From an uncultured Hyphomicrobiales bacterium (GTDB lineage: Bacteria > Pseudomonadota > Alphaproteobacteria > Rhizobiales > Beijerinckiaceae), in assembly GCA_903824185.1 (NCBI GenBank), contig CAIJVU010000035.1, forward strand, positions 1 to 39,705: DNA of 39,705 bases, read 5' to 3'. The notes under the pieces were generated by a model. It was not told where the DNA came from. It saw only the letters and a program-made list of their open reading frames with translations, and did no database searches. Of the stretch, positions 8,988-16,410 are shown piece by piece; the stretch's first letter is position 1; each line of letters begins with the position of its first letter. The position numbers and the translations under genes were made by a program.

Positions 8988-9509
8988 TTAATTTTGTTTG
9001 ATCAGCAAGGCCGCCACGCGGGTCCGGATTTCCTCGGCCATGACTTGGGCATCGCGGATTTGCGCATCCCGCCGCGCTCTGGCCGATGAAAAGCGTTGGG
9101 ACATCCGGTCAAAGGTGGCGCTGGACGAAACAGTCCCGCTGCCCAAAACCGCGCCTGTGTCGGCACGCGTCAAGGTAAATTGGACACTGGAAACTACACT
9201 GCCGATTTCAGCGCGGCCAGAGGAGGATTCAATCACCGGAACCGTCAATCCGTCAGAGGCCGTGATTTTCAAACGATACCGGATGTCTTTGGAAGGATTA
9301 CCGCCATTGAATTCAAAGCGGAGATCTTCAACCAGATAATGATTGAGAACCTCGGATTTGGAAGTGGACTCAATGTCGATTTTGGCAAGTTCGGCACTGA
9401 TGGATGAATCCTTGCCAAAACTACCATTCAAAGGACGAAAACACCCCGAAAGCGTGAAGGCGCAAAGGGTGATCAGCAGGAATTTGGTGTTGCGATTAAA
9501 CCACGACAT
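8988..9509 (-). CDS. lptE: LPS-assembly lipoprotein LptE
   Basis: This is a 173-residue predicted outer-membrane lipoprotein, which in the family plugs the LptD barrel that inserts lipopolysaccharide into the outer membrane. The N-terminus [20 protein letters not shown] is a lipoprotein signal with lipobox LSGC and acylated cysteine at residue 23. FRPLNG follows, as in other alphaproteobacterial LptE proteins. I chose the ATG at 9509 because AAAGGA lies just upstream; a longer frame starts at 9530 without benefit. The start overlaps the end of leuS by 14 bases, so translation is probably coupled. The leuS-lptE-holA order is classic and is the main support, since LptE sequences diverge. Confidence 0.85.
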   Translation of the reverse strand: MSWFNRNTKFLLITLCAFTLSGCFRPLNGSFGKDSSISAELAKIDIESTSKSEVLNHYLVEDLRFEFNGGNPSKDIRYRLKITASDGLTVPVIESSSGRAEIGSVVSSVQFTLTRADTGAVLGSGTVSSSATFDRMSQRFSSARARRDAQIRDAQVMAEEIRTRVAALLIKQN

Positions 9510-12123
9510 TGACGATCCTTTGCGGCACAATGATGATCTTTTTCGGTTTCTGATTGTCTAACGCCTTTTGGATCACGTCGAGAGCTAATACGGCAGCCTC
9601 AACGGTTTTTTGATCGGCATCGCGCGCAATCGTAATATCGGCCCGTTTTTTCCCATTGATTTGGATGGGCAGGGTGATTTCGTTTTCAATGACCAAATCC
9701 CGGTCCGCCTTGGGCCAAGCGGCTTCGGCCACAAGACCTTGACCGCCCAAAAGATGCCAGCACTCTTCGGCAAGATGCGGCATCATCGGCGCAACAATTT
9801 GAACAAGAATGAAACCGGCTTCGCGCAAAGCCTTTGTTAATTGCGGATCGCAAGGATCCGATTGCTCTGACAAACAGGCTTGAAGACTGTTGGACAATTC
9901 GTAAACATGGGCGACGCAGCGGTTAAAGCGTAATCGTTCGACATCCTCTTCCGTACGGATCAAGGCCCGATGAGCCGCTTTGCGGATGTCGAGAACACGG
10001 TCCGGATTTGAAACGCTTGCGGAATGAGGCTTGATTTCACTGATATCTGAAATCAAACGCCACAATCTTTGCACAAAACGCGCGGCCCCCAACACGCCTT
10101 CTTCTGTCCAGATCACATCGCGCTCGGGCGGGGAATCCGACAGCATGAACCAACGCGCGGTATCGGCACCGAAACTGCCGATAATGTCATCGGGATCAAC
10201 GGTGTTGCGTTTTGATTTCGACATTTTTTCGATCGAACCGATATCGACCGGCGTTTTGTCGGAGAGACGTGTGGCTTTGCGCTGGCCGTTTTCCGTAGCA
10301 ATCAGAATCTCGGCAGGCGAGAGCCATTGTCCGTCGCTGTCTTTATAGGTCTCGTGAACCACCATGCCTTGGGTGAAAAGACCCGTAAAAGGTTCAGAAA
10401 TGCCACAGTGACCGGTTTTTTGCATGGCGCGGGTAAAAAACCGCGAATAGAGCAGATGCAAAATCGCATGTTCGATGCCACCGATATATTGATCCACCGG
10501 CAACCAGTGATTGACCACCGTGGGATCGGTCGGGTGTTCTTCGTTCCACGGATCGGTGAAACGGGCGAAGTACCAAGAGGAATCGACAAAGGTGTCCATG
10601 GTATCGGTTTCACGCCGCGCCGCTTTCTGGCAGTGCGGACAGGTGACATGTTTCCAATGCGGATGATGATCAAGCGGATTGCCGGGGCGATCGAATAAAA
10701 CATCATCCGGCAGCTTGACAGGTAAGTCCTGTTTCGGAACCGGAACAATACCGCAATCATCACAATGAATGACAGGAATCGGGCATCCCCAATAGCGTTG
10801 GCGGGAAATACCCCAGTCGCGCAGACGGAAATTGACTTTGCGTTTCCCAACGGGCTGGCCGTCCAGCATCACCTTTTCCAAGCGGCTTGCGACGTCTTCG
10901 CGCGCTTGGGCGGGGGTCATGCCATCGAGAAAACGCGAATTGATCATGAGGCCGTCGCCGTCATAGGCCACGTCATCAATGTGGAATTGCGCGGCGTCTT
11001 TGTCGGCAGGACACACGACAGGCGTGACACCCAGACCATAGGCGTGAACAAAATCCAGATCACGCTGGTCATGGGCAGGACAGCCGAAGATGGCGCCCGT
11101 GCCATAATCCATCAAAATGAAATTGGCGACATAAACCGGAATTTCCCAATCGGGATCAAACGGATGAAGACCGCGAATGCCGGTATCAAATCCTTTTTTC
11201 TCCGCTTTGGCGATGGCCTCTTGCGCCGTTCCCATGCGCTTGCATTCCTCGATAAAGGATTGCAGGGCCGGATTATTCACCGCTGCGGCTTTGGCCAGGG
11301 GATGGTCGGGCGCAAGAGCCAAAAATTTGGCCCCAAACAATGTGTCCGTACGCGTTGTGTAAATTTCCAGCGATGTTTGCTGATTGGGCGTTGTTTCGGG
11401 TTTGAGGGCAAACCGTACCGACAAGCCTTCTGAGCGGCCAATCCAGTTTTGCTGCATGGTCCGTACTTTTTCCGGCCACCGCTCCAAGCCATCAAGGGCT
11501 GTCAGCAGATCCTCGGAAAAATCGGAGATTTTAAAAAACCACTGTGTTAGCTCGCGCTGTTCGACAAGAGCTCCCGAGCGCCAGCCGCGCCCGTCAATCA
11601 CTTGTTCATTGGCCAGAACGGTTTGATCAACAGGATCCCAATTAACCTTTGCGGTTTTACGGTCGATCAAGCCGGCTTCGAGAAAATCGAGAAACATCCG
11701 TTGCTGGTGCTTGTAATAGCGAGGATCACAGGTCGCGATTTCACGATCCCAGTCTAGCGAAAGCCCCATGCTTTTTAATTGGCCCCGCATGGTATCAATA
11801 TTGGCATAGGTCCAGCTGGCCGGATGGGTCTTATTGGCCATGGCGGCATTTTCAGCGGGCATGCCGAACGCATCCCAGCCCATCGGATGCAAAACATTAA
11901 AACCGCGGGCGCGTTTATAGCGCGCAACCACATCACCCATGGCATAATTGCGCACATGGCCCATATGAATGCGCCCCGAGGGATAGGGAAACATTTCCAA
12001 AACATAATATTTAGGACGTGAATCATCATTGCGCGTTGAAAAAAGCGCTTTGTCTTCCCAAATCCGCTGCCATTTCGGTTCGGCTTCGCGGGCATTATAA
12101 CGCTCAGCAGTCATAATCGTCAT
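9496..12123 (-). CDS. leuS: Leucyl-tRNA synthetase
   Basis: This 875-residue class I aminoacyl-tRNA synthetase charges tRNA-Leu. The HIGH-type motif reads HMGH within [15 protein letters not shown]. The KMSKS motif is intact in [14 protein letters not shown]. The CP1 editing domain contains [20 protein letters not shown], and zinc-ligand-like CDDC and CPHC pairs flank the catalytic core. [10 protein letters not shown] and the C-terminal anticodon-binding helices, ending RIVNVVV, are also typical. Two close start codons exist: ATG 12123 and ATG 12114. I kept the first; neither has a strong ribosome-binding site. It heads the leuS-lptE-holA group and is divergent from the yggS-like gene. Confidence 0.98.
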   Translation of the reverse strand: MTIMTAERYNAREAEPKWQRIWEDKALFSTRNDDSRPKYYVLEMFPYPSGRIHMGHVRNYAMGDVVARYKRARGFNVLHPMGWDAFGMPAENAAMANKTHPASWTYANIDTMRGQLKSMGLSLDWDREIATCDPRYYKHQQRMFLDFLEAGLIDRKTAKVNWDPVDQTVLANEQVIDGRGWRSGALVEQRELTQWFFKISDFSEDLLTALDGLERWPEKVRTMQQNWIGRSEGLSVRFALKPETTPNQQTSLEIYTTRTDTLFGAKFLALAPDHPLAKAAAVNNPALQSFIEECKRMGTAQEAIAKAEKKGFDTGIRGLHPFDPDWEIPVYVANFILMDYGTGAIFGCPAHDQRDLDFVHAYGLGVTPVVCPADKDAAQFHIDDVAYDGDGLMINSRFLDGMTPAQAREDVASRLEKVMLDGQPVGKRKVNFRLRDWGISRQRYWGCPIPVIHCDDCGIVPVPKQDLPVKLPDDVLFDRPGNPLDHHPHWKHVTCPHCQKAARRETDTMDTFVDSSWYFARFTDPWNEEHPTDPTVVNHWLPVDQYIGGIEHAILHLLYSRFFTRAMQKTGHCGISEPFTGLFTQGMVVHETYKDSDGQWLSPAEILIATENGQRKATRLSDKTPVDIGSIEKMSKSKRNTVDPDDIIGSFGADTARWFMLSDSPPERDVIWTEEGVLGAARFVQRLWRLISDISEIKPHSASVSNPDRVLDIRKAAHRALIRTEEDVERLRFNRCVAHVYELSNSLQACLSEQSDPCDPQLTKALREAGFILVQIVAPMMPHLAEECWHLLGGQGLVAEAAWPKADRDLVIENEITLPIQINGKKRADITIARDADQKTVEAAVLALDVIQKALDNQKPKKIIIVPQRIVNVVV

Positions 12124-12269
12124 TCACATTCGAGCAAATCAAACAAAGATGCGGGTCTTGCATCAGGCGAGGCGATGGGACTAAGGACACGAAAGGGCCT
12201 TCCGGTCAATATTTGCATGACGATGACCCCTCAAACAAGTATGAGAAGAGGGACAAAAAGGGGATATGT

Positions 12270-12929
12270 GTGACAAAAACCGTTGAGCGTTGGCAGACCA
12301 TACGATCCGCAATTCATGCCGCCACGGAAGATGCGGGCCGTCAAGCCAATGAAGTCTGTCTGGTTGCGGTCTCTAAAACCTTTATGGCCGAGGATATCGA
12401 ACCGGTGATTCAAGCCGGACAACGGGTATTTGGCGAGAACAGGGTTCAGGAATCCCAGCAAAAATGGCCCGCATTGAAGCAAAAATATCCGGATCTGGTT
12501 TTGCATCTGATCGGACCCTTGCAAAGCAACAAGGTCAAAGAGGCGTTAGATCTGTTTGATGTGATCGAGACGGTTGATCGTCCCTCTTTGTTACAGGCGC
12601 TGGCCAAGGAATGGCCGAAAATCACCCGCAAACCGGTTTTGTTTGTACAGGTCAATATTGGTTCGGAAGAGCAAAAAGCAGGGGTTGGAGTGAAAGAACT
12701 CCCCGCATTACTCAAACAAGCGCAGGAATTGGCTTTGCCGATTGATGGTTTGATGTGTATTCCGCCGGCGGGTGATCCGCCGTCACCCTATTTTGCTTTG
12801 TTAAAAAAACTGGCTTTAGAGCATGGGTTCAAACAGCTCTCTATGGGAATGAGTGCGGATTTTGCCGAGGCCATCCAATTAGGGGCCACTTTTGTGCGGG
12901 TTGGCAGCGCCATTTTCGGGCACCGCTGA
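12270..12929 (+). CDS. YggS-family PLP homeostasis protein
   Basis: This predicts a 219-residue single-domain pyridoxal-phosphate-binding protein (YggS/PROSC/YBL036C family). Such proteins bind PLP without known catalysis and balance cellular vitamin B6 and amino acid pools. The PLP lysine lies in LVAVSKTF, followed by GQRVFGENRVQESQQKW and LHLIGPLQSNK. The phosphate-binding end is LSMGMSADFAEAI plus GATFVRVGSAIFG. I chose GTG 12270 because AAGGGG lies six bases before it and the product then matches family length. A frame start at ATG 12213 would add a charged, non-conserved extension. Confidence 0.93.
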   Translation: MTKTVERWQTIRSAIHAATEDAGRQANEVCLVAVSKTFMAEDIEPVIQAGQRVFGENRVQESQQKWPALKQKYPDLVLHLIGPLQSNKVKEALDLFDVIETVDRPSLLQALAKEWPKITRKPVLFVQVNIGSEEQKAGVGVKELPALLKQAQELALPIDGLMCIPPAGDPPSPYFALLKKLALEHGFKQLSMGMSADFAEAIQLGATFVRVGSAIFGHR

Positions 12930-12938
12930 GATTTAACC

Positions 12939-13508
12939 TTAGGCTTTGATTGGCTTGCTGCCACGGCCATGGATGCGGAAACAGCGGATTTGATCCATTT
13001 TTCCGATCAATAAGTGCAAAATTTTGGCAGGAAAAGCCAGACATCCGGCGGTCGGTCCTTGGTCTTCGCGCTGGCAATGGATGAAAATAGCGCTTCCGCG
13101 GCCTTTTTTGCGGGGTTTGTGATTCCAGTCGGTTTCGATCACGACATCATAAAGCCGATCATCGCGCCACATCTCCTCGTGACTATGCGCAAAGGGTCTT
13201 TTGATCCGTCTGTTATAGGAGCCGTGAGAGACGGAATCACACCATCCCTCCTCTTTTCGGATCATCTGCCAAGGAAAAAGCCGTGGGCAGCGCAAACGAT
13301 GGCGATCAGGCCGCACATAAAGCCGGATAGGGCGTAAATCACAGATGGGCGTTGCGCCATCGCCTTCAACTTTTTGAAACACACAGCCGTTCCGGCCCAA
13401 AGACAATGCACCGTGCCATTGGCCAAGCCGCATCAGACCGCGTTGCCGGTTGAGCGGCGAGATAAAAATATCAACAATTTGAGTGCGATTTGTCTTGATG
13501 ACAGGCAT
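12939..13508 (-). CDS. YkuD-type L,D-transpeptidase family protein
   Basis: This is a 189-residue protein with an L,D-transpeptidase (YkuD) catalytic core of the COG3786 type. The active-site region is SAIFIHCQREDQGPTAGCLA, giving His144 and Cys156 as the likely catalytic pair. The preceding HSHEEMWRDDRLYDVVIETD block is characteristic of this subgroup. Enzymes with this fold form 3-3 peptidoglycan crosslinks or attach proteins to peptidoglycan. No clear signal peptide or membrane segment is visible, which is common in this subgroup and leaves the site of action uncertain. It ends nine bases from the convergent yggS-like stop and is divergent from the regulator gene. Confidence 0.85.
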   Translation of the reverse strand: MPVIKTNRTQIVDIFISPLNRQRGLMRLGQWHGALSLGRNGCVFQKVEGDGATPICDLRPIRLYVRPDRHRLRCPRLFPWQMIRKEEGWCDSVSHGSYNRRIKRPFAHSHEEMWRDDRLYDVVIETDWNHKPRKKGRGSAIFIHCQREDQGPTAGCLAFPAKILHLLIGKMDQIRCFRIHGRGSKPIKA

Positions 13509-13568
13509 GTTTGTCTCAGACTAGAATGAAAGACCGTGGGTGCAATCACCAATGTTGAGGCAGGAGCG
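13509..13568. promoter_or_regulatory. Short divergent promoter region
   Basis: This 60-base gap separates the L,D-transpeptidase gene from the regulator gene on the other strand. TAGAAT at 13522-13527 resembles a -10 element for the rightward gene, and GAGG plus AGGAG before ATG 13569 supply ribosome-binding sequences. No clear -35 box is evident. Confidence 0.35.
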
Positions 13569-14240
13569 ATGGGTGTGCAAGAGCTTCACCGGATTATTGT
13601 GATGGATCCTGTTGTGCTGCGCCAGACCTATCTGGTGCAGGCGCTCAACAGTCTCAGCGGCTGTCAGGCGCAGGGTCTGGCCCCAGAAGCCCCTGAATGT
13701 GCAGAACAATTGTCCATGCCGCAGGACAGCGTGGTGCTTGTTCAAGACCCCGCGCATGATCTCTTGGTGCTGTGCGAACAGATCAGACAGAGCGATTATA
13801 CCGGACCAATCCTGGTTTTAACGGCCGAAACAGATGTTTTTCTGGGCGAAGCAGACGAAGTTCTGCCACTTCCTGTGTCTATTTCGCATTTGGCTGGCCG
13901 GATAAGAGCCCATACCAGTCTGTACCAGTCGCATGAAAATGCCGAACTGGTTTTAGGCGACTATATTTTGAAAACAGGATTGCGGCATCTCCTGTTACCC
14001 AATGGCCAGCTTTCGAAGCTGACCGAAAAAGAGGTTCGCATCTTGCGCACGCTGCATCGCGCGCAAGGACAGGCGGTGCCGCGCGACGAACTTTTATCGG
14101 AAATTTGGGGCTATGATTCGCGTTTAACCACACATACTTTAGAAACGCATATTTACCGCTTGCGGCAAAAAAGCGAAAATGCAGGCGAAGGCCCCGTTTT
14201 GGTGCTGACCGAGGCGGGCGGATATAGATTGGCGGTTTGA
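13569..14240 (+). CDS. OmpR/PhoB-type regulator with degenerate receiver
   Basis: This encodes 223 residues in two domains. Residues 5-115 have the length and pattern of a receiver domain (RIIVMD, then VVLVQDPAHD, then ILVLTAETD, then VLPLPVSISHLAGRIRAH). The acidic pocket is reduced to one aspartate at residue 13. Asp60 is only a possible phospho-acceptor, and the conserved switch lysine is replaced by Pro100/Leu101. Residues about 145-222 are a good PhoB-type winged helix: LTEKEVRILRTL, RDELLSEIWGY, THTLETHIYRLRQK and a TEAGGYRL hairpin. I infer a DNA-binding regulator that may act without phosphorylation. The start ATG 13569 was preferred over GTG 13536 because of the purine-rich upstream sequence. 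The cNMP-fold gene follows three bases after the stop. Confidence 0.85.
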   Translation: MGVQELHRIIVMDPVVLRQTYLVQALNSLSGCQAQGLAPEAPECAEQLSMPQDSVVLVQDPAHDLLVLCEQIRQSDYTGPILVLTAETDVFLGEADEVLPLPVSISHLAGRIRAHTSLYQSHENAELVLGDYILKTGLRHLLLPNGQLSKLTEKEVRILRTLHRAQGQAVPRDELLSEIWGYDSRLTTHTLETHIYRLRQKSENAGEGPVLVLTEAGGYRLAV

Positions 14241-14243
14241 GTT

Positions 14244-14711
14244 ATGGCGCTTTATGATGATGTGGCCTTGTTGAAAATGCAGCCGGCTTTGTCGGTGATG
14301 CATGACGATGCCTTGCGCTTTCTGGCTTTTTCCACCGAAGAACTCTCTCTGGAACCCGGCGATGTCTTGTTTCGCAAAGGCGAAAAATCAATCGGCGTCT
14401 ATATTTTGCGCGATGGTCAATTGTCTCTGGTGGTGACCGAGAGCACGGAAACAACCGAATTAAGCGCCGGTGATATGATCGACGAGGCTGGTTTGCTGGT
14501 CGAGGTGACTTTTCAGGCGACCGCTGTGGCGCGGCAAAAATCGCATGTTTTGATGCTGCCGCGTGCCTCGATCCATCGCGTCTTGCAAGAATATCCCAGT
14601 CTGATTGAGGCGTGGGAAAAAAACATCATTCAACGGCTTGATATGGTCCGGCAGGTTTTTGAAAAAGCCAACCGGACTTTGCCCTATATCGAAGACAGAA
14701 ATAACGTCTGA
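14244..14711 (+). CDS. Cyclic-nucleotide-binding-fold protein, ligand Arg missing
   Basis: This 155-residue protein has a Crp-type cyclic-nucleotide-binding domain: LEPGDVLFRKGEKSIGVYILRDGQLSLVV, then a turn and IDEAGLLVEVTFQATAVA. In true cAMP/cGMP binders the phosphate cassette reads like FGExAL...RxAT with an arginine. Here the glycine-glutamate pair is replaced by Asp80-Glu81 and the arginine position is Phe90, so classical cyclic nucleotide binding looks unlikely. There is no helix-turn-helix; the C-terminus is a helix ending LPYIEDRNNV. It lies three bases after the regulator gene and is probably co-transcribed, so the two may work as a pair. It converges with xth, two bases away. Confidence 0.8.
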   Translation: MALYDDVALLKMQPALSVMHDDALRFLAFSTEELSLEPGDVLFRKGEKSIGVYILRDGQLSLVVTESTETTELSAGDMIDEAGLLVEVTFQATAVARQKSHVLMLPRASIHRVLQEYPSLIEAWEKNIIQRLDMVRQVFEKANRTLPYIEDRNNV

Positions 14712-14713
14712 CG

Positions 14714-15520
14714 TCAGGCGCTCAGCCGCAGCATCACCGGCACATGATCGGACGGGCGTTCCCAGCCGCGCGCCTCGCGCAAAATGGTGAGATCAGAGAG
14801 TTTCGGCGCGAGATCGGGTGAAACCCAGATATGGTCGAGACGCCGCCCGCGATTGGCCAAGGCCCAATCCGCCGCCCGATAGCTCCACCATGTATAGACC
14901 TTTTCAGGCTCCGGAATGAGATGACGCATGGCATCGACCCATTCTCCCTCTTGGATGGCCGCCAGCATGCGTTCGGTTTCCATCGGCGTATGGGAAACAA
15001 TTTTCAGCATTTGTTTGTGGCTCCAGACATCGTTTTCGAGCGGTGCCACATTGAGATCCCCGACCAGCACGGTCGGAATCTGTGTTTGCTTTTCTTTTTG
15101 TCCCCACAGCCGCATCTCGTCGAGAAAACCAAGCTTATGGGCAAATTTTTCATTGGCCTCGACATCGGGAATATCCCCGCCTGCCGGGACATAAAAATTA
15201 TGAATCCGCAAAGGACCGTCAGGCGTTGTCACCAGAGCAGCGCCATGGCGTGCATCCGGCTTTTCGCAAAATATCAGGCTCTCTTCTTCCTGCAACGGCA
15301 GGCGCGAAAGAATGGCAACGCCATGATAGCCTTTCTGACCATTGATGGCGTGATAGTCATAACCCAGCTTGCGAAACGGGCCATGCGGAAACTGGCCGTT
15401 CATGCATTTGGTTTCTTGCAGGCATAAAATATCCGGCTTGTGCTCTTCCAGAAAACGCGTGACGAGATCAATGCGCAAACGCACAGAATTGATATTCCAT
15501 GTCGCGATGGAAATACTCAT
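14714..15520 (-). CDS. xth: Exodeoxyribonuclease III
   Basis: This 268-residue Mg-dependent nuclease of the ExoIII/APE1 family cuts DNA at abasic sites and degrades 3' ends in base-excision repair. Conserved motifs include ATWNINSVR (Asn9), LCLQETKC (Glu36, a metal ligand), VGDLNVAP, and the C-terminal block RRLDHIWVS followed by RPSDHVPV, which holds the catalytic Asp-His. Length equals that of E. coli ExoIII. The start MSISIATWN fits the family exactly. It is read toward the regulator pair and away from the lolA-family gene. Confidence 0.95.
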   Translation of the reverse strand: MSISIATWNINSVRLRIDLVTRFLEEHKPDILCLQETKCMNGQFPHGPFRKLGYDYHAINGQKGYHGVAILSRLPLQEEESLIFCEKPDARHGAALVTTPDGPLRIHNFYVPAGGDIPDVEANEKFAHKLGFLDEMRLWGQKEKQTQIPTVLVGDLNVAPLENDVWSHKQMLKIVSHTPMETERMLAAIQEGEWVDAMRHLIPEPEKVYTWWSYRAADWALANRGRRLDHIWVSPDLAPKLSDLTILREARGWERPSDHVPVMLRLSA

Positions 15521-15633
15521 GAGGATAAAGCCTTGCTACGGGACTGTCGGCAGAGGTGAAGAATGACACAGTCAGGCTTAAAGCAATTTGGCAAAAGAAA
15601 CAGAGGCGATCAGGCCCTGTCCAGAGAAAACTA

Positions 15634-16410
15634 TCAGGGCTGTGTGCGATAGCTCAGAAAATCAATCACAAAATATTTGGGATCGGGGCGGGTGGTCGTA
15701 TTGATCCCGTGCAGGACAACGCTGATTTCGACCCCTTGCGGATCGATGACGATCCATTGTTTGAGCGTCAAGCGCGGTTGTTCGAAAAACAAGGTGACTT
15801 GGGATGTCCCCGCAAAAGTGGCCTTGTCCTCCATGGACACAAGAACCCGATCCGGTTCCACCCGCACACCAGTGATTTTAAAATCACGCGCCAGATCGAC
15901 CGTTTCGCGCGTCAGAAATTTGAGCGGAGTCTGGCCGATCGGATAAATATCCTGCGTGGCCATTTTGGTGTCACGCACCGCAACCGATGTACCGTCTGCA
16001 ATGATTTCGGTGGGCACCGGCGGGTCATAGTCAAAGCGTAATTTTCCGGGCTTGGAAATATAGACTTGGCCTTCGCTTTGACGATTGCCGGACAGCTGCG
16101 TGAAATAAGCACTGAAATAAGGCAGCGCATTCAAAGCGGCATTGACCTTTTGCAGCACAACAGCAGGCGGTGTGTTCAAGGCCAAGGCTTTGGGTGTTTC
16201 AGGCACAATCGGCGCGGGGGCTGCAACAGGGGGTGCAACCGAAACAGGGGCTTGCACGGGGGGAGCAGGCGGGGCCGGATTGGCCCGCCCATATTCAACA
16301 GGACGGGTGGGGGGCAGCGGGATTTTTGCAGCCCAGACCGGTTGTAGCGTGCTGACAATCAAACCAAGGCAGACAAGCCATGAGCGAGGGCATGAGATCT
16401 TAATCGTCAT
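15634..16410 (-). CDS. lolA: LolA-family outer-membrane lipoprotein carrier protein
   Basis: This encodes 258 residues: a signal peptide (MTIKISCPRSWLVCLGLIV through about residue 27), a proline/alanine-rich stretch of about 60 residues, and a C-terminal LolA-type domain. LolA carries lipoproteins across the periplasm from LolCDE to LolB. Family features are YFSAYFTQL, GQVYISKPGKLRFDYDPP and FLSY near the end. The start chosen, ATG 16408-16410, overlaps the ftsK stop region by 11 bases and has AGGGGG upstream. A longer frame from 16482 would lie inside ftsK. The Pro/Ala linker is longer than in enterobacterial LolA. The ftsK-lolA order is conserved, which supports the symbol. Confidence 0.88.
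   Translation of the reverse strand: MTIKISCPRSWLVCLGLIVSTLQPVWAAKIPLPPTRPVEYGRANPAPPAPPVQAPVSVAPPVAAPAPIVPETPKALALNTPPAVVLQKVNAALNALPYFSAYFTQLSGNRQSEGQVYISKPGKLRFDYDPPVPTEIIADGTSVAVRDTKMATQDIYPIGQTPLKFLTRETVDLARDFKITGVRVEPDRVLVSMEDKATFAGTSQVTLFFEQPRLTLKQWIVIDPQGVEISVVLHGINTTTRPDPKYFVIDFLSYRTQP

Noticed and set aside
10765-11433. Plus-strand open frame of 222 codons within leuS.
   Set aside because: It is a shadow of leuS with no ribosome-binding site or recognisable motifs; LeuS has all its motifs on the minus strand.
15601-15640. A GCCCTG/CAGGGC stem at the end of the lolA-family gene as a terminator.
   Set aside because: The stem overlaps the stop codon, has a long loop, and no U-tract follows on the minus strand.
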